From NCBI RefSeq assembly GCF_009758205.1, contig NZ_WRXN01000016.1, positions 95,914 to 159,913 of the forward strand: a DNA stretch of 64,000 nt, read 5' to 3'. The position numbers were made by a program, and so were the translations under genes. Origin of the DNA: Chitinophaga tropicalis. GTDB lineage: Bacteria; Bacteroidota; Bacteroidia; Chitinophagales; Chitinophagaceae. The notes beneath the pieces were generated by a model. That model was given only the letters and a program-made list of their open reading frames with translations, made no database searches and was not told the DNA's origin. Each line of letters opens with the position of its first letter. Positions within the stretch are counted from its first letter, which is position 1. This document shows, one piece after another, positions 56,401 to 64,000 of this stretch.

Positions 56401-56853
56401 ACTTTAACACTAAAGAGATTCTCCTTAGATTTTTTAGTTCAATACGTAAAACAAAAAGCTGAAAATTTACCATTCGATGGTGTTAATCCAGGACAGGGCA
56501 TGTTTAATTTTACAAAAGGCACATTAGATCGCTGGCAAAAACCTGGAGATGTAAAATCAGTTCAGAAACTAACTACATCAAACTTTGATCTTATTAATGC
56601 CTATAGATACCAACTATCCAGCGACGCATACTGGGAAGATGCTTCATTTGTGAGACTTAAGAACGTTGCTTTATCGTATGATTTTGGTGAAAATCTACTG
56701 AACAGAATTAGGTTCAATAGCTTAAGAGTATTCGTAAATGCACAAAATCTCCTAACATTTACACCATATAAAGGATTGGATCCTGAGACAAAAAGCAATT
56801 TTTCCCTTCCTCCTCTCAGAGTTTTGACATTTGGAATTCAAGCATCACTTTAA
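53464..56853 (+). CDS. SusC/RagA-family TonB-dependent transporter with STN signalling domain (locus 2)
   Basis: An 1129-residue outer-membrane transporter. After a signal peptide (ending near LHMNAQ) comes a secretin/TonB short N-terminal (STN) domain (about 45-115), with ITISEVFKLIRKQTGKVIWY and SLEDVLRYLFQ. This is the part that contacts FecR-type anti-sigma factors. A carboxypeptidase regulatory-like domain (about 140-215, GKVTDEKGSPIIGATVVLKGT), a plug with AYTKTTNRLLTGNVSSV, and the barrel (ending VLTFGIQASL) follow. The gene is AT-rich, unlike the PUL 1 SusC. The paired SusD follows 10 bases later. Confidence 0.95.
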   Translation: MLIRSAISSTCRCFAKVLFFVFLGSLCLHMNAQSSGKIIPKVTIASRSITISEVFKLIRKQTGKVIWYRNEDINENKKVTVNFKDASLEDVLRYLFQASDISWTYDDEAIILRKKKLSENSNPSTTLTDTSLSTIQLITVTGKVTDEKGSPIIGATVVLKGTRTGTISDSNGDFLITDVPSNAVLTISSISFATKDFPIKKRTVLGNLILNRYEKVLDDVIVLAYTKTTNRLLTGNVSSVKAKDIQNSPVNNPILAAAGRIPGITITQSSGFANSGIEILIQGINSLQKGVSPFYVIDGMPYIQSLTADLGTIFRPGGRGEGAGPNLGNPLSFINPSDIESIQVLKDADATAIYGSRAANGAIIITTKRGKSGKMKLDLIMQTGWGTVARKLDLMNTKEYLTVRREAFSNDNITNIPSTAYDLNGTWDSTKYTDWQKELLGGKAKYSDIQLGISGGNTNLQYLIGSNYHRETTVFQTDAADVKASVRVNLDVNSNDKKILINFSGSYLADNNELPLADQTRAAMTLPPNMPDLKKADGSLNFAPNSSGVSTITSNPLASLNSQYKSATNSLLSNLVLNYKPMQNILLKLNLGYNNMQTNEYTGIPLSAFNPERRTFAIRRAEFGFNSVKSWVIEPQIHYNLERSFGNLTVVVGSTIQQTTKSRNRISASGFSNDWVMSNLNAATTVSIPFNSILFSEYKYNAAFIQLNYNYQDRYLVNISGRRDGSSRFGIQSRFHNFGSIGAAWIFSNELGIKDLFPFLSFGKIKGSIGTTGNDQIGDYAYESLYRNNNGDIPYRGGSSLAIDKINNAHLQWETTRKLSIGLDLGFLQDKIYLNTVYYRNRSSNMLIQATIPATSGPILGLVANLPAVIQNYGFELSITTTQLRTKAISWSTNANITIPKNNLSSFPGLSNSPYSNVYVIGQPSNLVKRFRSSGVNPTTGQYEFLDKDGKTTNSPSSDPLNYSKNINPNPTLYGGISNTLTLKRFSLDFLVQYVKQKAENLPFDGVNPGQGMFNFTKGTLDRWQKPGDVKSVQKLTTSNFDLINAYRYQLSSDAYWEDASFVRLKNVALSYDFGENLLNRIRFNSLRVFVNAQNLLTFTPYKGLDPETKSNFSLPPLRVLTFGIQASL

Positions 56854-56863
56854 TTTTATTATC

Positions 56864-58336
56864 ATGAAAAGTTTATCTCCAACTACCTGTTCATTAAAAT
56901 ATTCTCAAAAGGGTTCGAACAGTTTAACATTAAAATTATTGATTTCATTGCTTGGAATTCTCACAGTTTCTTGTAATAAACTTGTTGAAGTAAAACCGCC
57001 TATAGTAGGAACAAGTAGTTCCGTAGTTTATCAGAATGATGCCAGTGCTATTGCTGTTGTAAACGGAATTTATACTCAAATGTTCCAACAGGGTATAAAT
57101 ACTGGGATAACCTCCTTGAGTTTATGTGCAGGGTTATCATCAGATGAGCTCGTTGTCTACAATAACGTGAATGATCCAGTTCTTACGTCTTTTTACACAA
57201 ATACTCTAACACCAACATTAACTGGGGCATTTGATTACTGGAGCAGTATCTATTCAAATCAGATCTTCACTATTAATTCTGTTATAGAAGGACTGAATTC
57301 TAGTATAAGCCTTACTCCCGCTGTAAAAAAACAACTTTTAGGTGAAGTCAAATTTCTTCGAGCTTTTTGCTTTTTCTACCTTACAAATCTCTACGGCGAC
57401 ATTCCCCTGGTGCTAACAAGTGATTATACTTTGAACTCAAAAATAGGAAGAAGCATTCAAACAGAAGTTTATAAACAAATTGTCTCCGACTTAAAAGAAG
57501 CTGAAATACTCTTAAACGAAAATTATTTGAATTCTACACTGCTAAGTGCATCAGACGAAAGGGTCGCTCCTAACAAATATGCTGCAACATCTTTATTAGC
57601 AAGAGTATATTTATTTATTGGTGAATGGCAACAAGCTGAATCGCATGCTTCACAGGTAATCTCAAATCAAGCGTTGTACGATACAGTACCCTTACAAGAT
57701 GTATTCCTGATAAATAATAGAGAGTCCATTTGGCAATTACAATCAGTTAGCAACACTGTGACCAATACAAGTGATGCATTATTATTCATATTGCCAAGCA
57801 CTGGGCCTAATTCATTTCCCAACACTGTGTATCTATCAGATTCTCTTGCATACTCCTTCGAAGCAGGCGATAATCGTAGGGCTAATTGGATAGATAGTGT
57901 GATTGTTGATAATATTACTTATTTCTACCCAACCAAATATAAAAGTAATATTTTGCAATCCCCCCCTCAAGAGAGAACGTCTATTCTTAGGCTCTCGGAA
58001 CAATATTTAATTAGATCTGAAGCAAGGATTAGGCTCGGTGATATAACTGGTGGTCTGTCCGACTTAAATATAATCCGAGTAAGAGCCGGTTTGAGTCCAA
58101 TCTTAAATGCTTCAAATGAAACAGCTCTATCTCTTGTTCTTCGTGAACGCAGACTAGAATTGTTTTTAGAATGGGGTCATAGGTGGTTCGATTTAAAACG
58201 GACTCTAAATGCTGATAACGTCTTATCAAAAACAAAAGCTCCAAACTGGCAATCAACAGATCAATTATATCCAATACCCGCTTCTGAACTAAATAGAAAT
58301 TCAACGCTAGTTGGACACCAAAACCCTGGTTATTAG
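56864..58336 (+). CDS. SusD/RagB-family surface lipoprotein (locus 2)
   Basis: A 490-residue lipoprotein (lipobox LTVSCNK). The start MKSLSPTTCSLKYSQ at 56864 is chosen because it sits 10 bases after the SusC stop; the frame is open 11 codons further back, inside SusC. The SusD features are clear: KKQLLGEVKFLRAFCFFYLTNLYGDIPLVL (about 130) and RERRLELFLEWGHRWFDLKRTL (about 430). It is the ligand-binding lid of the SusC 2 channel. Like the rest of locus 2 it is AT-rich. Confidence 0.94.
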   Translation: MKSLSPTTCSLKYSQKGSNSLTLKLLISLLGILTVSCNKLVEVKPPIVGTSSSVVYQNDASAIAVVNGIYTQMFQQGINTGITSLSLCAGLSSDELVVYNNVNDPVLTSFYTNTLTPTLTGAFDYWSSIYSNQIFTINSVIEGLNSSISLTPAVKKQLLGEVKFLRAFCFFYLTNLYGDIPLVLTSDYTLNSKIGRSIQTEVYKQIVSDLKEAEILLNENYLNSTLLSASDERVAPNKYAATSLLARVYLFIGEWQQAESHASQVISNQALYDTVPLQDVFLINNRESIWQLQSVSNTVTNTSDALLFILPSTGPNSFPNTVYLSDSLAYSFEAGDNRRANWIDSVIVDNITYFYPTKYKSNILQSPPQERTSILRLSEQYLIRSEARIRLGDITGGLSDLNIIRVRAGLSPILNASNETALSLVLRERRLELFLEWGHRWFDLKRTLNADNVLSKTKAPNWQSTDQLYPIPASELNRNSTLVGHQNPGY

Positions 58337-58386
58337 ATATATATCATTGATTCAAGGAAATTTCATAATTCTCAATAAACTGTCTC

Positions 58387-61035
58387 ATGTTAATGCAAGG
58401 TAGGGTCTTAGTAGTTATTCTTTCATTACTTTTAATTACTTCAGATATTTATTCTCAAAGAAATGAGAATTGGAGCCCAAAGAATCTTTCTATTCCAACA
58501 AGGTGGACTACAGGGGTATCTTCAGATTCTCCCTTGCCAGAGTATCCTCGCCCTCAATTAGTAAGAAAAAACGGTTGGCGCAATTTAAACGGCAAGTGGA
58601 ACTACAAAATTACACAAACAGAAAGTTGGCCAGTAACTTATGACGGAGATATCCTCGTCCCGTTTCCAATTGAATCGTCACTATCTGGTGTAAAAAGAAA
58701 GTTGTTACCAACGGAATTACTATGGTACCGGAAAAAATTAGGCCCTATTAAGCGATTAAAGGGAGAAAAGGTATTACTTCATTTCGGGGCTATTGATTGG
58801 CAGGCAACCGTCTATTTAAATAACGTAGAGGTTGGCAGACATACTGGCGGTTATACTGAATTCACTATTGATTTAACTAAAGCATTACAAAACAGTAATA
58901 ATGAACTCTTAGTCAAAGTATATGATCCTACAGATAAAGGTATTGGCCCTCATGGTAAACAAGTATTGAATCCACAAAATATATATTACACTTCGTGTTC
59001 CGGTATTTGGCAAACTGCTTGGCTTGAAACTGTCCCCGAAATTTATGTCAAGGACATAAGAATTAATCCTGACCTTGATAAAACGGCCTTTACCTTGACC
59101 TTGAAAACAAGTGAGAAATCACATCTTTGTCAGGCTGAAATTGTTGTTTCTGAATCTGGAAAGATAGTAGCTAACGTTAACGGCCCTGCGGATTCAACAT
59201 TTATAATTAAGATAGAGAACCCAAAAACTTGGTCTCCTGCCTCCCCGTTTCTTTATGATTTTCAAATAAGACTTAAGTATAAAGAAAAGATAATCGATCA
59301 AATCGATAGTTATGCGGGGATGCGAAAGATTGAGGTTAAGCCAGACAATTTTGGTTTCAATAGGATCTATTTAAATAATAAATATATATTTAATTTGGGA
59401 GTTTTAGATCAGGGATATTGGCCTGATGGGATATATACGGCGCCAACAGATTCAGCTTTATGCTTTGACCTAAAGGCAATCAAAGCAATGGGATTCAATA
59501 CAATTAGAAAACATATTAAAATCGAGCCAGCAAGATGGTATTATTATACTGATAAATTAGGTTTACTAGTATGGCAAGATTTTGTTAACCCTAACCAAAA
59601 ACTACCTGAGGGCGCTAAAATCGAATTCGAAAATGAATTAAAAGAGACAATTGATCAACTATACAATCATCCTTCTATTATTTCTTGGGTTCTGTTCAAT
59701 GAAAGATGGGGACAGTACGACCAAGGTAGGCTCACAAAGATAGTCAAAGATTTAGATCCATCTAGACTATTAAATGGGCATTCTGGGGAACTTTTATATG
59801 TGAACAATCAATTGAGGGATCGGAGCGACAATCCTTATCAGGGATCGGACATGGCTGATGTACACTCCTATCCTTTTCCGAGAAATGCACCTAAGTTACC
59901 CGGAAAAGTTCAAGTATTGGGAGAATTTGGAGGAATTGGCGTCCCTGTAGAAGGACATTTTTGGGATGATGTAGCTGTTGGATGGGGGTATCAAGGAGCA
60001 GGAAACATAGACACTCTTAAAGAATACTATCGAAAAATGACAGATTCTTTAGTTAAGCTTGAGAAACAAGGTTTATCAGCATCCATCTTTACTCAACCTT
60101 TTGATGTTGAATCCGAACAAAATGGATTAATTACATATGATAGAGCCATTATAAAGATAAATCCAGACACACTACGAAAATTTAATTCCTTTCTTTGGGG
60201 TACTACATCTGATTCTTCTTTCATTTTAAGTAAACAATTCCTTTCCCTACAATATCTTGCATTTCCAACTTATTCAGAAAAGAGAACCTTGTTCGAAAAT
60301 GGACGGCGAGATTCTACGTTTCTAAGAAACTTGGGAATTTCTGCTGTAAGACACAAAGACACATTACTTGCAACAAGAGTCACAAATCAATATCTTAAAG
60401 TCATTAAAGATACTTTCGCCACAGAAAATCTGAAAGCCATTCTATTTTTCACTAATTCAACCAATGATTCAAGTTTCCGAGTATTACTACGGAATAGAGA
60501 GAGAGTAAATGCTGTTCTTGGAAAGAATACTGCAGAACGTTACGTGATGCGTATTATATCTAGTGAATATATTCTTCCATATTTAAATGATTCAATTATT
60601 AATTGGGGGCAAATAGAAAAGATTATCCCCCAATATGGAGAATTAGCAGAAGAGGAAATATTTTCATCTAAAATGATTTCATATCTTAACAAGAAAGATT
60701 GGAACAATTTCTCCAAGTATTACATGCTCTATTATAAGAGAGCAATGCCTTCTAATAGGAGTAAATTTCATGTCAATAATATGTCTTGGCAAGTATTCCT
60801 AAATAGCAGTAATCCAGAAATCTTAAAATTTGCAGCGAAAGTGATGGAAAAGAATATTGAAAAAAATGACGCCAATTCACCAGAGGCCTTTGATACCTAT
60901 GCCAATCTCCTGTATAAAATTGGCAATCGGTCTGAGGCATTAATTTGGGAAAGGAAGGCATTCGAATTATCTAAAAACCCAGAGATAAAACAAAATCTTG
61001 ATAGAATGATTGCAAATCAAAAGACATGGGAATAA
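58387..61035 (+). CDS. GH2 glycosidase fused to a helical domain of thioredoxin-associated type
   Basis: An 882-residue secreted protein (signal peptide to about residue 23, IYSQ). Residues 50-620 form a GH2 enzyme: jelly-roll domain (LPEYPRPQLVRKNGWRNLNGKWNY), Ig-like domain and TIM barrel, with acid/base Glu439 in VLFNERWGQ and nucleophile Glu513 in VLGEFGG. From about 640 to 882 there is a helical, TPR-like region (YLNKKDWNNFSKYYMLYYKRAMP, HVNNMSWQVFLNSSNPEILKFA, DTYANLLYKIGNRSEALIWERKA). In related bacteria I know this as the C-terminal part of thioredoxin-like PUL proteins; here the thioredoxin domain is absent and a GH2 takes its place. The join falls just after the GH2 barrel end (YDRAIIKIN). 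Confidence 0.83.
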   Translation: MLMQGRVLVVILSLLLITSDIYSQRNENWSPKNLSIPTRWTTGVSSDSPLPEYPRPQLVRKNGWRNLNGKWNYKITQTESWPVTYDGDILVPFPIESSLSGVKRKLLPTELLWYRKKLGPIKRLKGEKVLLHFGAIDWQATVYLNNVEVGRHTGGYTEFTIDLTKALQNSNNELLVKVYDPTDKGIGPHGKQVLNPQNIYYTSCSGIWQTAWLETVPEIYVKDIRINPDLDKTAFTLTLKTSEKSHLCQAEIVVSESGKIVANVNGPADSTFIIKIENPKTWSPASPFLYDFQIRLKYKEKIIDQIDSYAGMRKIEVKPDNFGFNRIYLNNKYIFNLGVLDQGYWPDGIYTAPTDSALCFDLKAIKAMGFNTIRKHIKIEPARWYYYTDKLGLLVWQDFVNPNQKLPEGAKIEFENELKETIDQLYNHPSIISWVLFNERWGQYDQGRLTKIVKDLDPSRLLNGHSGELLYVNNQLRDRSDNPYQGSDMADVHSYPFPRNAPKLPGKVQVLGEFGGIGVPVEGHFWDDVAVGWGYQGAGNIDTLKEYYRKMTDSLVKLEKQGLSASIFTQPFDVESEQNGLITYDRAIIKINPDTLRKFNSFLWGTTSDSSFILSKQFLSLQYLAFPTYSEKRTLFENGRRDSTFLRNLGISAVRHKDTLLATRVTNQYLKVIKDTFATENLKAILFFTNSTNDSSFRVLLRNRERVNAVLGKNTAERYVMRIISSEYILPYLNDSIINWGQIEKIIPQYGELAEEEIFSSKMISYLNKKDWNNFSKYYMLYYKRAMPSNRSKFHVNNMSWQVFLNSSNPEILKFAAKVMEKNIEKNDANSPEAFDTYANLLYKIGNRSEALIWERKAFELSKNPEIKQNLDRMIANQKTWE

Positions 61036-61110
61036 AATTCTCTATCTCCAATTCTTTCGAGTTAGCAGAAAGTTATATTTACGAATTAATAGATTTTCAA
61101 TCATTTATTA

Positions 61111-63711
61111 ATGAAAAAAAATTCTGTGTTTTTTTTATTTGTTCTTGCTTGCCAATTTCTAGCCACATATACTAGTCAAGCACAGATGAAAAGTATTAAA
61201 CCTAGAACCATTGAAATGTGGCCTGATTTATTAATCCCCCAAATTTCACCCGATGGCAAATATTGCTTGTATATTACTACCAATTTCCCAAATGGATTTA
61301 ACACACTTACAATTAAATCCACTAAGGGTGGAGAGGAACACAGCTTTACAAGTGCTAGAAATTTTGAAAACGTTTCTCTAGACAATAATAAAGCAACCTT
61401 TCGAAAAGGATTGGATACTGTTATGATTTATTATTTTAGTGGAAAATTGGATTACTATTTAGGTTACAATCAAGTCCAGAGTCATCCAAATGACAGGAAT
61501 ACAATTATTTTGAGAAAAAAAGATAGTGTAACAGTACTAAAATCCGGAAAAATGATCTCACTACCTCGGGTAATGAGGGTGGAGTTCATAAACGGAGGCA
61601 CGGGTGTATTTGTTCATACTTTCGACACTATACAAAACGTTAGATCCGAGAGTATCCTTAAAATCACGTTGCACGATATGAAACCTTATATATTAGCCAC
61701 GACAAAAGAATTTAAATCATTATGTTTTAATGCAGATTTCAACAAGATGGCTGCAATATTGATTGACTCTAGCGAGAAACAAACTAAAACGGCAATAGTT
61801 ATTGACCTTACAACCAATAAAGTCAGAATAATAAAAAACAGCTTAGATATCAGTGAATTAGTCGCATTTACGAAAACCAATAATTTAATTCTCCAGTTAA
61901 AATATGATACATATTCTCAGAAAGGAAATCAAACTAGCGATTTGAGAATTTGGCGGTATACAGATTCAAGAATACCAATTGCTGAAAATAGATCTACACA
62001 AATAATGAAAGGATGTATTCCTTTAAATTCCGACCAGTTGATTTTACTAGACATAAAAGGAGAAAAGACTGATTGGAATCGTGGTGTATATTCTAATGAA
62101 TGGGGAAATACCTGGCTAATATCCCAAACAGACGGTGATTGTGATGAAAGAGAAGTGAATTGGAACCCCGCCTGTAAAAAAAGATGGTTCATCATTAGCT
62201 TTTCTGACGGCAAAAGGCATGCACTAAAACTACCTGACGATCCTCGGATACAGTATTTTCTGACTCCAGACGAGAAATATGTAGTGTATTATGATCGAGA
62301 GAAAGATGATTACTGCAGTTATCGCATTGCGGATTCGTCAGTTGTCAACTTAACAAATCATACGAAATTATCCTACCTTCCTGAGATTAAAGTAGATACC
62401 GGTGGATATATTCCTTTTAATCAGCGTGGTTTAGCAGGGTGGAGCAAAGATGGAAAATCTGTCTTTATTTATGACGATTATGATATCTGGATGTTTGATT
62501 TAGATGGAAAAAGCGTACCTATTAATATAACCAATGGATTGGGAAAAGATAATAAAATTGTCTTCTCTTTTATAAATTCTTTAACTAAGAATATAATAGA
62601 TACAAGAAAAGAAGTCATTGTTACATCCTTAAATACGTTAAATAAGTTTAACGGCTTTTACAGATGCTTGCCCAAGCAAAAGTCGATCAATCCAGAATTA
62701 TTATATCAAGGGCCATTTATTTTCTACATTCCCTTTTATGCAATTTTTAATTTTCAAGGAAGAGTGCCGTTAAAGGCCGCAAGTGCCGCAACATATATAG
62801 TACGGAGAGAAAGTGCCACTGAGTTTCCTAATTATTATTCTACAAGCGACTTTAGATCCTTTACTAAACTATCTGATCTGAGCCCAGAAAATGAGTATAA
62901 GTGGATTACAACTGAATTGCATAGTTGGACTTTGCCTGACGGCTTAAAAATTCAAGGGGTTCTATATAAACCGTCTGATTTTGACTCTACAAAAAAATAT
63001 CCGTTAATTTTTAGCTTATACGAAAAGCAGTCCAATGCATTAAATGGCTATATTTTCCCCGATCCAGTATTGAATGGATGTCAAATAAATCCTTTAATAT
63101 TAGCACAGGAAGGATACTTGATATTCAAACCTGATATTTATTACAAATTCAACAAAAGTGGGGAATCCGCGTTATTATCAGTTGAATCCGCTATTAGATA
63201 TTTAGGTAAATATTCTTGGATTGATACGACAAAACTTGGTATTAATGGATGCAGCTATGGAGGATTTGAAACCAATTATATTATCGCTCACTCCAGATAT
63301 TTCAAAGCTGCTTGCTCTGCTTCGAGTATTTCTGATTTATTTTCCTACTACAACAATTCTTATGAAGGTATTTACACCTCATTTACCTACGGTCAATTAA
63401 GGATGAAAAGAAACTTGTGGGAAGATCCCGATTATTATATCAATAATTCCCCCTTATTTAAAGCAAACGATATCGAGACTCCATTGCTACTTTTTCATAC
63501 AACAAATGATGGAGGTGTCAAGTTCAGCCAAGCTGCACAGCTTTTTTTGATTATGAGGCGACTGAGAAAACCGGTCTGGCTACTTGAGTATAAGAAAGGT
63601 GATCATGGAGTATTTGATTTAGAAAATAAAGTAGACTTTAGTTTAAGGATGAATCAATTCTATAACCACTACTTAAAAGACTCTATAACTCCAATCTGGC
63701 TTAAGAAATAA
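61111..63711 (+). CDS. S9-family (prolyl oligopeptidase-like) serine peptidase, secreted
   Basis: An 866-residue protein with a signal peptide (MKKNSVFFLFVLACQFLATYTSQA). An N-terminal beta-propeller of WD/PD40-like blades (about 35-540; PQISPDGKYCLYITT, FLTPDEKYVVYYDRE, GWSKDGKSVFIYDDYDIWMFD) is followed by an alpha/beta-hydrolase domain. The triad is Ser715 in NGCSYGGF, Asp800 in TTNDGGV and His832 in KGDHGVF; the nucleophile elbow is GCSYGG, within the GxSxGG family. It would cut short peptides in the periplasm or at the surface. It is the last gene of locus 2, after a 75-base gap. Confidence 0.92.
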   Translation: MKKNSVFFLFVLACQFLATYTSQAQMKSIKPRTIEMWPDLLIPQISPDGKYCLYITTNFPNGFNTLTIKSTKGGEEHSFTSARNFENVSLDNNKATFRKGLDTVMIYYFSGKLDYYLGYNQVQSHPNDRNTIILRKKDSVTVLKSGKMISLPRVMRVEFINGGTGVFVHTFDTIQNVRSESILKITLHDMKPYILATTKEFKSLCFNADFNKMAAILIDSSEKQTKTAIVIDLTTNKVRIIKNSLDISELVAFTKTNNLILQLKYDTYSQKGNQTSDLRIWRYTDSRIPIAENRSTQIMKGCIPLNSDQLILLDIKGEKTDWNRGVYSNEWGNTWLISQTDGDCDEREVNWNPACKKRWFIISFSDGKRHALKLPDDPRIQYFLTPDEKYVVYYDREKDDYCSYRIADSSVVNLTNHTKLSYLPEIKVDTGGYIPFNQRGLAGWSKDGKSVFIYDDYDIWMFDLDGKSVPINITNGLGKDNKIVFSFINSLTKNIIDTRKEVIVTSLNTLNKFNGFYRCLPKQKSINPELLYQGPFIFYIPFYAIFNFQGRVPLKAASAATYIVRRESATEFPNYYSTSDFRSFTKLSDLSPENEYKWITTELHSWTLPDGLKIQGVLYKPSDFDSTKKYPLIFSLYEKQSNALNGYIFPDPVLNGCQINPLILAQEGYLIFKPDIYYKFNKSGESALLSVESAIRYLGKYSWIDTTKLGINGCSYGGFETNYIIAHSRYFKAACSASSISDLFSYYNNSYEGIYTSFTYGQLRMKRNLWEDPDYYINNSPLFKANDIETPLLLFHTTNDGGVKFSQAAQLFLIMRRLRKPVWLLEYKKGDHGVFDLENKVDFSLRMNQFYNHYLKDSITPIWLKK

Positions 63712-63873
63712 GAATGTACTCTAAATAAAAGTTGTAATACTTCTCTGCAAATTAACTTTTCTCATCAATTAGATATCAAGATAAGGGATTGGATTTGAAA
63801 GGCGCGAATCACAATTACATGAGCTAATCGCCACTAGCAGCGCTTCAAGTGTACTTGAATTTGCTATCTATAA
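63712..63873. other. Non-coding tail after the S9 peptidase gene
   Basis: An AT-rich stretch with no gene. It holds an imperfect palindrome, TTCAAGT-GT-ACTTGAA (63844-63859), next to the putative IS end. I see no clear terminator. Confidence 0.3.
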
Positions 63874-64000
63874 TGTAGATTCCGGAGTATGGTATCCCCC
63901 CATACCGGAACATGGTACCCCCTCATTCCGCTGATGGTAACCCCACCCTAATATTACTAGGATTGGAGTATATGAAGCTATAAATTTCACCCATCATTAC
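63874..64000 (+). mobile_element. Left end of a probable IS21-family element (runs off the window)
   Basis: From TGTAGAT at 63874, three tandem 23-bp units follow at 63882-63904, 63905-63927 and about 63928-63949. They share CCGG-N3-ATGGTA-CCCCC spaced motifs (ATGGTATCCCCC, ATGGTACCCCC, ATGGTAACCCC). Multiple short repeats rich in GGTNNCCCC at a TG-beginning terminus are characteristic of IS21-family ends, where they bind the transposase IstA. No istA or istB is inside the window, so the assignment rests on the terminal repeats alone. Confidence 0.6.

Noticed and set aside
1..64000. CRISPR array, tRNA or rRNA genes
   Set aside because: I saw no regularly spaced repeats with unique spacers and no rRNA or tRNA-like segments. 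This is a visual judgement; tRNAscan-SE and a CRISPR finder would settle it.

Overview
The window looks like a chromosomal stretch of a Chitinophaga-like member of the Bacteroidota. It has two SusC/SusD pairs, an ECF sigma/FecR pair, a type IX secretion (T9SS) C-terminal sorting domain, many secreted glycoside hydrolases, and one good Bacteroidota-type promoter (TTTG-N19-TAAAATTG). Composition is mixed: most of the window is moderately GC-rich, while about 8.9-10.6 kb and 53.4-63.9 kb are clearly AT-rich.

Region 1 (1-2.9 kb, minus strand): the start of a histidine operon, hisG-hisD-hisC (hisC runs off the window). A 17-residue leader peptide with six His codons and an 11-bp terminator hairpin precede hisG, which is a classical attenuator.

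Region 2 (2.9-39.1 kb, minus strand): a large pectin polysaccharide utilization locus (PUL). SusC, SusD, a PL1 pectate lyase, a beta-helix/DUF6298 protein, a GH140-type apiosidase, a GH43-like lipoprotein, a sialidase-like propeller protein (possibly GH143), a GH78-sialidase fusion, a Tat-exported isomerase-like protein, a GH106-propeller fusion, a GH2 and a GH78 lie in one tight operon. It has many 4-base ATGA overlaps and ends in a terminator at about 10.65 kb. Beyond a small AT-rich cassette lie an EamA transporter, a CE8 pectin methylesterase fused to an (alpha/alpha)6 glycosidase, and a GH3. Apiosidase, several rhamnosidases, ulosonic-acid-type sialidase folds and pectin enzymes together point to rhamnogalacturonan, most likely RG-II, as the substrate.

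Region 3 (8.96-10.6 kb, inside region 2): four small AT-rich genes with their own promoter, including a Panacea/SocA-type antitoxin and an unrecognised overlapping partner. This is a probable toxin-antitoxin or defence cassette.

Region 4 (39.5-42.5 kb): a large Ig-like surface protein carrying a T9SS sorting domain.

Region 5 (42.7-49.7 kb, minus strand): the most unusual locus. Four adjacent genes encode a trypsin-like protease fused to a DNA/RNA non-specific endonuclease, an EAD1-like domain fused to a second trypsin-like protease, a protein with a degenerate P-loop, and a STAND-type NTPase with a helical-repeat C-terminus. I read it as an NTPase-controlled protease/nuclease conflict (anti-phage or suicide) system.

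Region 6 (50.0-63.7 kb): an ECF sigma/FecR pair and an AraC regulator (minus strand), then an AT-rich plus-strand operon. That operon holds a SusC with an STN signalling domain, a SusD, a GH2 fused to a helical domain normally seen in thioredoxin-type proteins, and an S9 peptidase. The window closes with three 23-bp tandem repeats that look like the end of an IS21-family element.
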